Shown here piece by piece: positions 41,315-49,595 of a DNA stretch of 64,000 nucleotides. Positions within the stretch are counted from its first letter, which is position 1, and every line of letters begins with the position of its first letter. Origin of the DNA: Candidatus Leptofilum proximum (lineage in GTDB: Bacteria > Chloroflexota > Anaerolineae > Promineifilales > Promineifilaceae); NCBI GenBank assembly GCA_016710325.1, contig JADJXK010000002.1, forward strand, positions 372,001 to 436,000, read 5' to 3'. Below the pieces are notes generated by a model that ran no database searches, was not told the origin of the DNA, and worked only from the letters and a program-made list of their open reading frames with translations. Both the position numbers and the translations under genes were made by a program.

Positions 41315-41512
41315 TTACTCAACAGCCGTCTTTTCGTTCTCGGCCAGTTTGGCCAGCACTTCCTTGTGCTGATTTTCCGCCTGATAAATTCTGGACCAGA
41401 TACCTAATACGCCAGCAGCGGCAATAATGCCAACGCCGGTGGTCGCTTCTGAGAGGAACAAAAATCCGCCCAGTAGAGCGATCAGGGACAAACCAATTAG
41501 TAAGCGAGACAT
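41315..41512 (-). CDS. 65-aa two-TM small protein
   Basis: MSRLLIGLSLIALLGGFLFL then a second hydrophobic helix GVGIIAAAGVLGIW and a charged C-terminal helix (QAENQHKEVLAKLAENEKTA). A GGAGG site lies five bases before the ATG. It has its own terminator. No known family; possibly a small membrane effector or a partner of the neighbouring 4-TM gene. Confidence 0.62.
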   Translation of the reverse strand: MSRLLIGLSLIALLGGFLFLSEATTGVGIIAAAGVLGIWSRIYQAENQHKEVLAKLAENEKTAVE

Positions 41513-41607
41513 GGGTAACCTCCTGGTTGGACAAATGTGACTGGATAGAGAATGATTGGACTGTAGTCTGGCTGACTTACAGCTTAAGTTAAGAAAAGGA
41601 GAAGTCG

Positions 41608-42177
41608 CTAATCTCTATGAATGCGGTCAGTCAAGTAGTAAAGACCTAGTAGCGTAGAAACGAATAAGTTAAAAAAAACAAATAAGAAAACTATGAACAA
41701 CCCCCACATGATACGTGCTATCCAGGTTGGTTGTGCAATCAACTTAATGTTTTCCTCAATTGTGGGAGCCACTGAGCCTGCAATGTACACAAACAAACTA
41801 ACGAAAGATAAGTAACCAAATAAGAGACTCAAAAACCTTCGGCGAGAAAGGGCCTGCTCCTCACCGCGACCGCCACGTTTAACCTTCAGCGTTGGAGGAG
41901 TTCCTCGCATTGGTTCATCCATCGCTGGTCTATCGAACGTCGCGACCGCAGCAAGCGCTGCAATGTAGAAGCCAGTCAATATTTGGAGTAGCCCAGTTAC
42001 AGCCGGGACGATACCGCGTGGAATGATACCTTGCGCAGTCGAAGGTAATAGAAGAAAAACAACAACAGTTATTACAGACATGACTAACGGTAACCAAAAA
42101 ATATAAAAACCCATTCGAGCATGTCTTATTCGCAAATAATCAAGGGGTTGTAGCAGTCTTCCAATGTCTCTGATCAT
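41608..42177 (-). CDS. Four-TM membrane protein of accessory pair
   Basis: 189 aa with hydrophobic segments at about 24-44 (FYIFWLPLVMSVITVVVFLL), 56-80, 114-136 (LLFGYLSFVSLFVYIAGS) and 150-178. A basic loop of about 30 residues, GTPPTLKVKRGGRGEEQALS, lies between TM2 and TM3. Its start overlaps the stop of the 42174 gene (ATGA), so the two are made together. No named family recognised; the layout (soluble gene, then 4-TM gene) resembles sensor/membrane-effector pairs in defence systems, but this is only analogy. Confidence 0.65.
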   Translation of the reverse strand: MIRDIGRLLQPLDYLRIRHARMGFYIFWLPLVMSVITVVVFLLLPSTAQGIIPRGIVPAVTGLLQILTGFYIAALAAVATFDRPAMDEPMRGTPPTLKVKRGGRGEEQALSRRRFLSLLFGYLSFVSLFVYIAGSVAPTIEENIKLIAQPTWIARIMWGLFIVFLFVFFNLFVSTLLGLYYLTDRIHRD

Positions 42178-43115
42178 GGCGATTTCACCTCATCTAGCGA
42201 CTGGAACATTTGTGCTATTATATCATGTCTAAGCCTTTCTTCACACTGGGAAATTGGCCTATTTACCGTAATCTTCGATGTCTTGCTGAAGGAAAATGTA
42301 TCTGCAGAATCATCGCTAAACTCTACTTCGGACGACTGTATTTTGTCGGCATTGTCCCTGTAGCGAATCCGCACTTTGTCAACTTTTTCCCGACGAGCTT
42401 CATCAAACCAATCCCTCGCGCGGCTCCATATCTTATCGGGGTCCCAATTTCGGCCCAACCGATAGCGCGCGCGGTGCTCTCGCTCTTGGACATAGGGGTC
42501 TTCATCTAGACCTCCTTCAATTACCTTTCGTGAAATGAATTGCACCTCGGTAAGCCTGTACCCAAACACGAGTTCCTGCAAGCTTGTAGACATGTAACTA
42601 TCAATAGTCACCAAAGCGCGGCCTAGAACGGTTCTGCCATCCTCCCTCCTTGGGAAATTATCTGCAACTTCTTTGAATTCGTGGCGAAATAATCTCTCCA
42701 GATTGGTGCGACTTAAACCCGGAACTTTTTCAATCAGGCAAAGATGAGAATTGTTTGTGGGGTTAACTAAAGTAAGGTCAATGAGTATATGACCAGAGGC
42801 GGCAATGCCCTCATCCTCCTTTTTGGGTTCAACTCTCACCTCACCAGTTTTCATGTTGCTAAAATAAGGGTCTGCAGCCCTTCCATCCGCATATTGTATA
42901 AGCAGTGCCAGCGCATTTCGGTCCGCAATATGATTACAGTCCAATATTCTCATCACGGCCATCTCATTGTTCATCGGATAAACTGAACCACCCGATTTAA
43001 TTCGAGTAATCCAATCTGTCAACATCACATCAAGCGTAATAAGCTCCGCATTAGGTGGGGAAGGGGTAAGAATCATATCGTGAAAGGTTACAGAACGGGT
43101 ATGAGAATCTAGCAT
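42174..43115 (-). CDS. Soluble partner protein, unknown
   Basis: 313 aa from ATG 43115 (MLDSHTRSVTFHDMI), behind TGGAGTTTACC; an ATG 4 codons upstream lacks an RBS. No family I recognise. Sequence features are an N-terminal beta-rich part with HILIDLTLVNPTNNSHLCLI and EKVPGLSRTNLERLFRHEFK, then a charged C-terminal half. It has no ACGGCCGT site and lower GC than core genes, a sign of acquisition. It lies directly downstream of the MmeI-like gene (gap 47 bp) on the same strand. Confidence 0.65.
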   Translation of the reverse strand: MLDSHTRSVTFHDMILTPSPPNAELITLDVMLTDWITRIKSGGSVYPMNNEMAVMRILDCNHIADRNALALLIQYADGRAADPYFSNMKTGEVRVEPKKEDEGIAASGHILIDLTLVNPTNNSHLCLIEKVPGLSRTNLERLFRHEFKEVADNFPRREDGRTVLGRALVTIDSYMSTSLQELVFGYRLTEVQFISRKVIEGGLDEDPYVQEREHRARYRLGRNWDPDKIWSRARDWFDEARREKVDKVRIRYRDNADKIQSSEVEFSDDSADTFSFSKTSKITVNRPISQCEERLRHDIIAQMFQSLDEVKSP

Positions 43116-43162
43116 GGTAAACTCCATTTTTTAGGGATGAAGGATGCCTGGCACAGCTACAG

Positions 43163-46120
43163 CTATTCTTGTTTCGCCGCCCGCTCCAAATTAAGGGCTA
43201 ACAGCCGCTCTAAAATCTGCTCATCAGTCAAATCATAGGGCCAGCCGTAAGCATCCAACACGGCCGTATCCAACGCCGTATGAATATCATCCAGTTCCTG
43301 GATGTCGTCGCGGCCGACGGATTTGCGGGTGACTTTGTCGAACTCGGCACGGTCGAAGATTTTGCCTGCTTTAACCGTGGCCCGGTAGTATTCCAGGCCG
43401 TTGTAAAGGTTGGTGAGGGTGCGGTTTTGCACCAGCTTGTCATAGGCCGCGCCCAGCCCGGCGTACATGCCTTCGCGCGGGGGATTGAGCCAGTTGTCGC
43501 GCCACTGCACCAGCGCCCGCGCCCACTGCGCGATGGCGGCAACGCGGGGGTCGTCTGCACCTGGTTCCTGGCTGGGTTGCCAGGGAAAAGGGAAAGTTTC
43601 AAAAGTGGTTGTAGGCGTGTATCGTGGGTCGTTGCCTTTGCCTAACCAGGTTCCTAGCCTTAATGCCCAAATTTCGTGCAGTCGCGAATGCAAAACGCCG
43701 AAAAAATAATCATCTTCGCGAGCAATTCCTACAGCAGCACTATCTGGCAACAAATCATTTTCTACCCAGGCAAAAAGACGGAATTTTGCTACACGAGGGG
43801 TAATTATAAAACGCTCTAAACCACTTGTTGCCAATTTTAGGTCGCCACCACTACGACCAAGTCTCCACCAGTATGTTCTTCTTTGATAATCCCGGTTTGC
43901 TTCCCGCTCTGGTTTAATGTTTTTCTCTACATACTTGAACGGAGCTTCGTACTTAGTTGCCTCTTCTAATGTAAGCTCACCAAAATCAATAATGTACATG
44001 CCCCGTGGCCGACGAGTAATATCTGACCCATTCATCCAGGGTTTCACGACATCACTGTTAGGAACAGGTTCATTATTTGATTGAGCTAACATTGTTTGAG
44101 CAATAGATGGCTCAATATCGAATGCACCAACTTTTACTGGCCCTTGGAAAGCCAAATTGCTGTTTTCTTCCAATCTCTTAGCGATTGTGATGTCAACTGC
44201 ACTCGTTAGATCTGAGTTGATCATTGCAGCGCTTTTGCCATCTAAGTGCTTATTAGTTTCTGTACCCTTGTCAAAACCAACTATTGAAACTCTTACCGCT
44301 GCCCCATCAAGGATCCAGGGATTGTCACTCCAACCGATGAATATGTCTCCGGTGGCTTTTATTCGATCTAAAACAGTTCTATTCGCTCCACCTCGTATTG
44401 AGTTCGTCGCAAGTAACCCGACTCTGGTCAAAACATCGACTTCAATCATGTGGCGGGCTTTTTCAAACCAGTAACATACCAGATCGCTTTGTCCTGGTAT
44501 CCTGTCGCCATAGAGTTTGTGTAAATCTGCAAGATATTTGTCCCCAAGTTCTTGCCTCATCCTTTGGCTACCTAAAAAGGGAGGATTGCCAACAATAACA
44601 TCAGCTTCGGGCCACTCAGGTTCAACAGGACGGCCGTTTTCATCATAGGCCAGAATCGCATCCATGCGTCGGATGTTGCGCAGGGGCCGGAGAATCGGGT
44701 CGGTAATTTCGCCAAAGCCGTTTTCGGTGCGCCATTGGAGGTAGCCAATCCAGACGGTGATCTGGGCCAGCTCGTGGGCGTAGGGGTTGATCTCGATGCC
44801 GTACAGCTGCTCCGGGCCAACGGTCAGCGCGATGGGCGGCAGCTCCCAGCGGGCGGCAAAGGCGATGACCTCTTTTTGCAGGCTCAGCAGCTCACGCAGA
44901 CCCACATACAAAAAGTTGCCGGAGCCAGAAGCGGGGTCCAGCAGGCGCAGGGCGGCAATCTCGGCGGCAAATTCCAGCAGCAAGTCGTGAGCTTTTTGCC
45001 TTGCCGTCGTTAAACCTCCCGCAGGATTTGTCTCTACTATTTGGTTTTGGCTTAAACCTGCGGGAGGTTGGGCGTGCAGCAAGTTGTTGGCCCGCTGGCG
45101 CACCGCGTTCCACTTACGCTTGAGCGGGGCCATCAGCACCGGCTCGACGATGAGCATGATGTCGTCTTCGCTGGTGTAGTGTGCGCCCAGCTGCGCCCGC
45201 TTGTCCTCGTCGATGACCCGCTCGAAGAGGGTGCCAAAGATGGAGGGGTCTACCTGCGCCCAATCCTGCTGGGCGGCCTGCATCAGCAGCCTGCCTAAAT
45301 CGTGGGGGATGTCGGGCACAAAATTGTCATCAAACAGGGTGCCGTTAAAGTGGCGAATGCGCCACATGCCAAACACGCCACCGCTGCGCATCTTGTCGAA
45401 CAGCTCTTGCAGCACCGGCCGCAGCTCGCCATAGTTGCCACCGCGGGCCTTCACCACCTGAGTAAAGAGATTGTCGGGCAGCAGCCCCATGTCTTCAGCA
45501 AAGAGGGCAAAGAGCAGCCGGACGAGGAAGTGGGCGAGCTGCTCGTTGCTGAAGCTGCCATCACCCAGCAAATCCCGGTGCTTTTTCATCTCATTGGCCA
45601 CGTTGAGCAGAGAATCGGCCGTGGCTTTGGTGATGTTTTGCCGGGTGCGCTCTGGTTTGAAGCGCTCCGGCTCAAAGAAGGCCCACGCCAGCTTTGGCAC
45701 GCCGTTGCCTTTGATGATGTCGTCCAGGGTGATGGTGTGCTGCTGGATGGGGTAGTTATTGAAGTTGGTGTGAATGACGATGGTGCGGATGTCGCTGGTG
45801 ATGAGCAGCGGCGGATTTTCCAGCGCTTCGCGGTAGAGCTGGAGCTGCTGGTACGCTTTGTCTAAATCTTTGTGCGGCCCTTTGTATTCCCAGATAAATT
45901 TTTCGCGGAAGTAGACGTCGGCAAAACCTTTAGCGCCATCTGGCTTGGCTGTCTGCGTCTCAAAAGAGAAGCGTTCGCCGCTGGGGTCAAATTCGAGCGG
46001 GGTTTGGTGCCCAACCAGGCGGCAGATGTCGTTGAAGTGAGATTGGGAAACGGCCGTTTCTTTTTGCTGAATCTGCGACCATTTGGCGACAAATTCTTTC
46101 GGGGAGATGGTTTTAGGCAT
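43163..46120 (-). CDS. MmeI-like type IIL restriction-modification enzyme
   Basis: 985 aa in one chain. An N-terminal PD-(D/E)XK nuclease (Asp68, Glu78, Lys80 in GFADVYFREKFIWEYKG) is followed by a helical spacer. An N6-adenine methyltransferase then has motif I DPASGSGNF near 395 and motif IV NPPF near 511. The target-recognition region lies about 620-840, and a C-terminal helical domain ends it. MmeI-type enzymes methylate one strand of an asymmetric site and cut about 20 bases away. The frame is intact, so the enzyme is probably active. The central part (43.6-44.6 kb) is AT-richer and lacks ACGGCCGT, as if the TRD were swapped in. Confidence 0.9.
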   Translation of the reverse strand: MPKTISPKEFVAKWSQIQQKETAVSQSHFNDICRLVGHQTPLEFDPSGERFSFETQTAKPDGAKGFADVYFREKFIWEYKGPHKDLDKAYQQLQLYREALENPPLLITSDIRTIVIHTNFNNYPIQQHTITLDDIIKGNGVPKLAWAFFEPERFKPERTRQNITKATADSLLNVANEMKKHRDLLGDGSFSNEQLAHFLVRLLFALFAEDMGLLPDNLFTQVVKARGGNYGELRPVLQELFDKMRSGGVFGMWRIRHFNGTLFDDNFVPDIPHDLGRLLMQAAQQDWAQVDPSIFGTLFERVIDEDKRAQLGAHYTSEDDIMLIVEPVLMAPLKRKWNAVRQRANNLLHAQPPAGLSQNQIVETNPAGGLTTARQKAHDLLLEFAAEIAALRLLDPASGSGNFLYVGLRELLSLQKEVIAFAARWELPPIALTVGPEQLYGIEINPYAHELAQITVWIGYLQWRTENGFGEITDPILRPLRNIRRMDAILAYDENGRPVEPEWPEADVIVGNPPFLGSQRMRQELGDKYLADLHKLYGDRIPGQSDLVCYWFEKARHMIEVDVLTRVGLLATNSIRGGANRTVLDRIKATGDIFIGWSDNPWILDGAAVRVSIVGFDKGTETNKHLDGKSAAMINSDLTSAVDITIAKRLEENSNLAFQGPVKVGAFDIEPSIAQTMLAQSNNEPVPNSDVVKPWMNGSDITRRPRGMYIIDFGELTLEEATKYEAPFKYVEKNIKPEREANRDYQRRTYWWRLGRSGGDLKLATSGLERFIITPRVAKFRLFAWVENDLLPDSAAVGIAREDDYFFGVLHSRLHEIWALRLGTWLGKGNDPRYTPTTTFETFPFPWQPSQEPGADDPRVAAIAQWARALVQWRDNWLNPPREGMYAGLGAAYDKLVQNRTLTNLYNGLEYYRATVKAGKIFDRAEFDKVTRKSVGRDDIQELDDIHTALDTAVLDAYGWPYDLTDEQILERLLALNLERAAKQE

Positions 46121-46126
46121 AGGGCG

Positions 46127-46708
46127 TTAGTTGGTTTTATTCGCTTCGAGAATGTCGGTTACTGACTTTTGATTAAACTCGATATTCAATCTGTAGGTCC
46201 ACAGTTGAATCCTATCTTGATTTAGTAAGGCGTAGGCTAATCTTGTATCAAATGACTTAGCGATTATTATCCCGTGCACTTTCTGTCCAGGCTGGGCTTT
46301 GTTTTGTTCGACCCAATTTATGTATCTTTCGATTTGGGCTTTGACCTTATCAGGCGCTTTGTCCTTTTTAAGTTCGATTACAACAAACTCCCCTTCTTCG
46401 TTATTGCAGAGAAAATCAATTTCCCCAGCCAAACGAGTCCTAAAACGAATTCCCAGGGGATTGATTGAATCATCGGCTTCAAGGTTAGTTGCGTATAAAC
46501 TCCATCCTGGGAATAGCTCATTGAAATGTTCTTTAATTAATGTTTCAAGCTGTTTTTCTGAGAGAGGTTCTGGCTTTGTTGGTTGAGCATTTTCCTTTTT
46601 TGGGGATTTGCGTCTGGTTATTTCATCCAAAATCAGAAACCCACCTACTAGCGCCACAAATGCTAAAATGACACCAACTAACGCACCCCAGAAAGCCGCC
46701 CAATCCAC
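46127..46708 (-). CDS. Membrane-anchored NucS/DUF91-like nuclease
   Basis: 193 aa. An N-terminal TM helix at about 7-29 (GALVGVILAFVALVGGFLIL) is followed by a linker and a PD-(D/E)XK domain: LETLIKEHFNELFPGWSLYA, LAGEIDFLCNNEEGEFVVIE with LKK following (D, E, K triad), KAQIERYINWVEQN and ARLAY-like ends. Soluble NucS cuts mismatched DNA; this short anchored form may act on incoming DNA. It lies 6 bp upstream of the MmeI-like gene on the same strand, so both may be cotranscribed. No ACGGCCGT site. Confidence 0.78.
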   Translation of the reverse strand: MDWAAFWGALVGVILAFVALVGGFLILDEITRRKSPKKENAQPTKPEPLSEKQLETLIKEHFNELFPGWSLYATNLEADDSINPLGIRFRTRLAGEIDFLCNNEEGEFVVIELKKDKAPDKVKAQIERYINWVEQNKAQPGQKVHGIIIAKSFDTRLAYALLNQDRIQLWTYRLNIEFNQKSVTDILEANKTN

Positions 46709-46964
46709 TAATTGTCTCCTGCAAAAACCTTTATGTTGGTGAGAAACTAAACAAAAAAGGTCACCCGGATGCCATGAATTGCGAGTTCAGGGACGGTCGC
46801 GGATGACCTTTGGAAATCAATAATAGCTGGGAACCTGTTTCAAGGCACTGGCAATACGGCCGTCTGCACTTTGAACTCGCCACGACATAATAGCAAATTG
46901 AAAGTTTCATGACAATAGAGGTGGGGGATACGGCCAGGGCAATTGCATGAACGACTTCGCCGAG

Positions 46965-46998
46965 GGTGGCCATCCGCTGGTGGTGGCCATCCGCTGGT
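46965..46998. repeat. 17-bp tandem duplication
   Basis: GGTGGCCATCCGCTGGT is present twice head to tail (46965-46981 and 46982-46998). It precedes the three-hairpin repeat. Confidence 0.85.
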
Positions 46999-47013
46999 GG
47001 CTAAAGCCCCCGG

Positions 47014-47098
47014 CTACCCTATGGAAGGCCCGTTAGGCCTACTATTTAGCCCCTTCAGGGCTTTCATATTTAGCCAGGTCGTTCACGACCTGGCGGGT
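47014..47098. repeat. Three-hairpin repeat, copy 1
   Basis: CTACCCTATGGAAGGCCCGT, then GGCCT closing the first stem; AGCCCCTTCAGGGCT the second; CCAGGTCGTTCACGACCTGG the third. The second copy is at 48164-48248. The first two loops differ by single bases while the third stem is identical. Confidence 0.85.
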
Positions 47099-47167
47099 TG
47101 GGGTTTCATACGATTGCCCTGGGGCTACGGCCGTTTGTCACGAAAACAAAAAGCCGCCCGATCTCTT

Positions 47168-47635
47168 TTATCGGTTGTTCATTGACTCTCCATCAAGCAA
47201 CGCCTGGGCATTTGGGCTGATAAAAACGCTGTCCCTCGTCACATCCTGGATAGCTTTAGGTAAAAGATCGACAGAAATTTCGTCTTTTAAAAGATAACCG
47301 CTTGCGCCCGCTGCCAACGCCTGGTGAATCAAATCGTCCTGATAATGACCTGATACACACAGGACATGGATGTCCGGGTAATATGCTTTCATATGGGGAA
47401 TAAAAGCAGTATCTGCCTCCGGGGAAAAAATGTCCCAGAGAACTACTTTCGGTTTTATGGGGGAGTTTTCAATCTGCTGTACCATTTCTTGGGGTAAGTC
47501 TGCCTCACCGCAAGAGGCGAGGCAAGGGCAGGCTTCAATGAGCTGCTGCACGGTTTTTCGTAGAAGATTATTGCGAAAAACAGTAAAGACAGGGATTTTT
47601 TCTCCACAGCCAGTGAAATTACCATCGCCTTGCAT
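47168..47635 (-). CDS. Receiver-domain protein without output domain
   Basis: 155 aa from ATG 47635 (MQGDGNFTGC), behind CTGGAGGTGCTTT. It has a receiver fold: IPVFTVFRNNLLRKTVQQLI, a phospho-acceptor region VVLWDIFSPEADTAFIPHMK, VLCVSGHYQDD and GASGYLLKDE with the Lys. The chain ends VFISPNAQALLDGE..., exactly where NarL-type proteins continue into the LuxR HTH, so it is a single-domain or truncated regulator. The acidic pair near the N terminus is not the usual DD. It is flanked by the two three-hairpin repeats. Confidence 0.8.
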   Translation of the reverse strand: MQGDGNFTGCGEKIPVFTVFRNNLLRKTVQQLIEACPCLASCGEADLPQEMVQQIENSPIKPKVVLWDIFSPEADTAFIPHMKAYYPDIHVLCVSGHYQDDLIHQALAAGASGYLLKDEISVDLLPKAIQDVTRDSVFISPNAQALLDGESMNNR

Positions 47636-48163
47636 AAAGCACCTCCAGTGCATTTTGCGGCACACGTAGCAATGCCAGCAACGCTGTACCGTGCAAAGGC
47701 TGAGTTAACCTTTCCTTATCGCAACTGCTTGATTTCACCAGAGTCTGTGTGAGGGACAGAGAAAAAAAGTAATTTTTGGGGGGGAACCTTTAACAAAACC
47801 TAAAGTTTATTCGTTCGTAAACAGCATAACACACTTATCCCTGCCTGCAAAGGCAGGCATGAGAAGTAACAGACGTTTCTCATGTTTGGTGCCATCAAAT
47901 TAGGATGCGGTCCCCTTGGCGTAAATGAATTTCAAGTTTTTATCTGTTCAGAGATTTCTGCACCGCTTCGCTCAGATAAATACGGCCAGTGTCCATGCTC
48001 TGGGATAGTTTCGCGCAGTTTCAACCGCACGGCAAGATAGCTGTAAAGCCTGTCCTAGAGAATGCCATGCATGACTGCACCACCCTCTATCACTCATGGT
48101 TTTACCCCATTCTATAACCACCAGCCTTCGGCAATTTGATTGGCTACGTTCACCCTTTTCATT
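47636..48163. other. Gene-free stretch
   Basis: No credible gene in this stretch. A hairpin TGCCTGCAAAGGCAGGCA lies near 47848-47865. The stretch from 47760 has many short homopolymers (AAAAAAAGTAA, GGGGGGG). The region looks decayed; no repeat family beyond the one at 48164 is recognised. Confidence 0.5.
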
Positions 48164-48248
48164 CTACCCTATGGAAGGCCCGTTGGGCCTACTATTTAGC
48201 CCCTTCGGGGCTTTCATATGGTAGCCAGGTCGTTCACGACCTGGCGGG
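48164..48248. repeat. Three-hairpin repeat, copy 2
   Basis: CTACCCTATGGAAGGCCCGT, AGCCCCTTCGGGGCT and CCAGGTCGTTCACGACCTGG, the same arrangement as 47014-47098 with small differences in the loops. It lies just downstream of the STAS-like gene's stop. Confidence 0.85.
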
Positions 48249-48287
48249 ATCGACATCGCCTACCAGCCGCTACGTCACGAATCAACA

Positions 48288-48683
48288 TCATAAAGTTGAA
48301 AGGGCAAGCAGCCACTCCTCAGCCTCTTCAATGTGGTTAAAGATGGCAACCGGATAATTAGCCTGAAAAGTTTTTGCCATGTCTTTAAGCAGCCCGGCTG
48401 TCAGAAGTTGAGTATTGGTTTGGATCACGAAGGCCAACCCGCTAATAAGCGCGTTGGTAAGCAAGACGTGCTGCGCGTCAAAGGTGTATTCTACATGGTG
48501 ACCTTGAATGACAATGAGTCGGGCCTTGCCAGAGTCATCAAGTGCCCGAACGCTCTTGAGGTATTCAAGTGCTGTGGCTTTGTCTATTGTAACACCATCG
48601 TTTTTGTAGAAATAAATGAGCCCATTCTCCTGCCGGACAAAAGGGCCGTGCGGCCCCTGAATTGTTCGCGCGCTGTCGTTCAT
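48288..48683 (-). CDS. STAS/SpoIIAA-like domain protein
   Basis: 131 aa: a strand-helix pattern with RQENGLIYFYKNDGVTIDKA, ARLIVIQGHHVEYTFDAQHV, ALISGLAFVIQTNTQLLTAG, LLKDMAKTFQANYPVAIFNH and a terminal helix EEAEEWLLALSTL. This resembles the SpoIIAA/STAS fold of the DUF7793 type (from memory). RBS GAGGAAGATTT precedes the ATG. Its role is unknown; such proteins often act as small regulatory adaptors. Confidence 0.6.
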   Translation of the reverse strand: MNDSARTIQGPHGPFVRQENGLIYFYKNDGVTIDKATALEYLKSVRALDDSGKARLIVIQGHHVEYTFDAQHVLLTNALISGLAFVIQTNTQLLTAGLLKDMAKTFQANYPVAIFNHIEEAEEWLLALSTL

Positions 48684-48877
48684 AAATCTTCCTCAAACTA
48701 CTTACTGTTGTTGAGTCGAGAATACACCGGCAATTATACATCCAAATTCAGACACCGTGCCGCATGGCGGGCATCGTTTCGATCAGCCAGGGACAAATGT
48801 CCCAAATAAACCAGGTCGGTTGTAGGTTGCCCTCCGCATTCCCCAACAGGCGCAGCATTTCGGCCGTTCCCCTCCCC

Positions 48878-48915
48878 ATTAACCACTCACCATTCACCAT
48901 TCACCATTAACCATT
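48878..48915. repeat. ACCATT heptamer array, single arm
   Basis: ATTAACCACTCACCATTCAC then CATTCACCATTAACCATT: heptamer units CACCATT and AACCATT. Unlike the hairpins, no facing arm is visible. It runs into the stop codon of the 48894 gene. Confidence 0.7.
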
Positions 48916-49457
48916 TTCTCCCCCACATTCCCCGGCCTATCCACCGCCCGCACCCGCACCACCACCGGCGGGGTAACGGCCGTTTCCGCCACATACACCC
49001 ACCGCCGCGACCCCACCGGCGTCTCCACCGCCGCCCCCTCCGTCAATACCGTCCCCTCAGAATTACTGATCGTCACCGTCACCGCCACCACCCCAAAATC
49101 ATCATCCGCCAGCACCACGATCTCATCCCCCACCGCTCCCCGGTATTTGGCCACGTCCACGTACTCCACCACCGGCGCATTCATAAAATCCTTGATCATC
49201 AGGCTAAACATCGGCCTCTGCCGCGCCTCCGACTGCTGAAAATAAACCGCCTTCCGCGCCGGGTCCGCCGACACCAGCCGCCCATACAACGTCGCCTGCT
49301 TAAACTTCTCCCGTTGGGCCAATTGGGCGGGAGACGGCCGTTTTTTACTCACCGGCCGCCGCGTCAGAATCACCCCATCCCCCTGCCGCTTAAACACCAC
49401 GTCCCCCACCTTCCCCTGAATAAACTTCACCAACGGATTCAACGTAATCTTCGCCAT
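48894..49457 (-). CDS. Conserved hypothetical protein, 187 aa
   Basis: From ATG 49457 (MAKITLNPLVKFIQGKVGDV), behind GGGAGTTGGTG. The start contains VFKRQGDGVILTRRPVSKKR, RPSPAQLAQREKFKQATLYG and PMFSLMIKDFMNAP, then a C-terminal beta-sandwich-like domain (DDDFGVVAVTVTISNSEGTV). Proteins of this kind exist in several environmental bacteria without assigned function (from memory). It has ACGGCCGT sites, so it looks native. It ends inside the ACCATT heptamer array. Confidence 0.6.
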   Translation of the reverse strand: MAKITLNPLVKFIQGKVGDVVFKRQGDGVILTRRPVSKKRPSPAQLAQREKFKQATLYGRLVSADPARKAVYFQQSEARQRPMFSLMIKDFMNAPVVEYVDVAKYRGAVGDEIVVLADDDFGVVAVTVTISNSEGTVLTEGAAVETPVGSRRWVYVAETAVTPPVVVRVRAVDRPGNVGEKMVNGEW

Positions 49458-49483
49458 CACCAACTCCCATACTCAAAAGTTTC

Positions 49484-49595
49484 GGGTCTTCAATAATTCA
49501 CGGGTTCACAATCGTGATGTGTAAAACGTGAAACATGACCAGAGAGACATCACGTTTCACGTTTCACGCTAAACCCTATGAATTTCCACAGAGCC
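49484..49595. repeat. Hairpin element with CGTGAAA heptamers, copy 3
   Basis: GGGTCTTCAATAATTCACGG on the left and GAATTTCCACAGAGCC on the right enclose AAAACGTGAAACATGACC and its complement. More diverged than copies 1 and 2. A half element GCCAAACCCCACGAAATCC lies at about 49898-49916. Confidence 0.7.

Larger units (their letters stand above)
46709..47167. other. Gene-free stretch with repeats
   Basis: Holds a possible minus-strand terminator (AAAGGTCA 46756-46763 with TGACCTTT 46804-46811, then T-run), the 17-bp tandem at 46965-46998 and the three-hairpin repeat 47014-47098. A short minus-strand frame (46761-46973) shows no RBS or family pattern. Confidence 0.5.

Noticed and set aside
46752..46812. 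Strong terminator for the receiver gene
   Set aside because: Only an 8-bp outer stem with a 40-base interior and far from the gene end; noted in the gap entry but not claimed.
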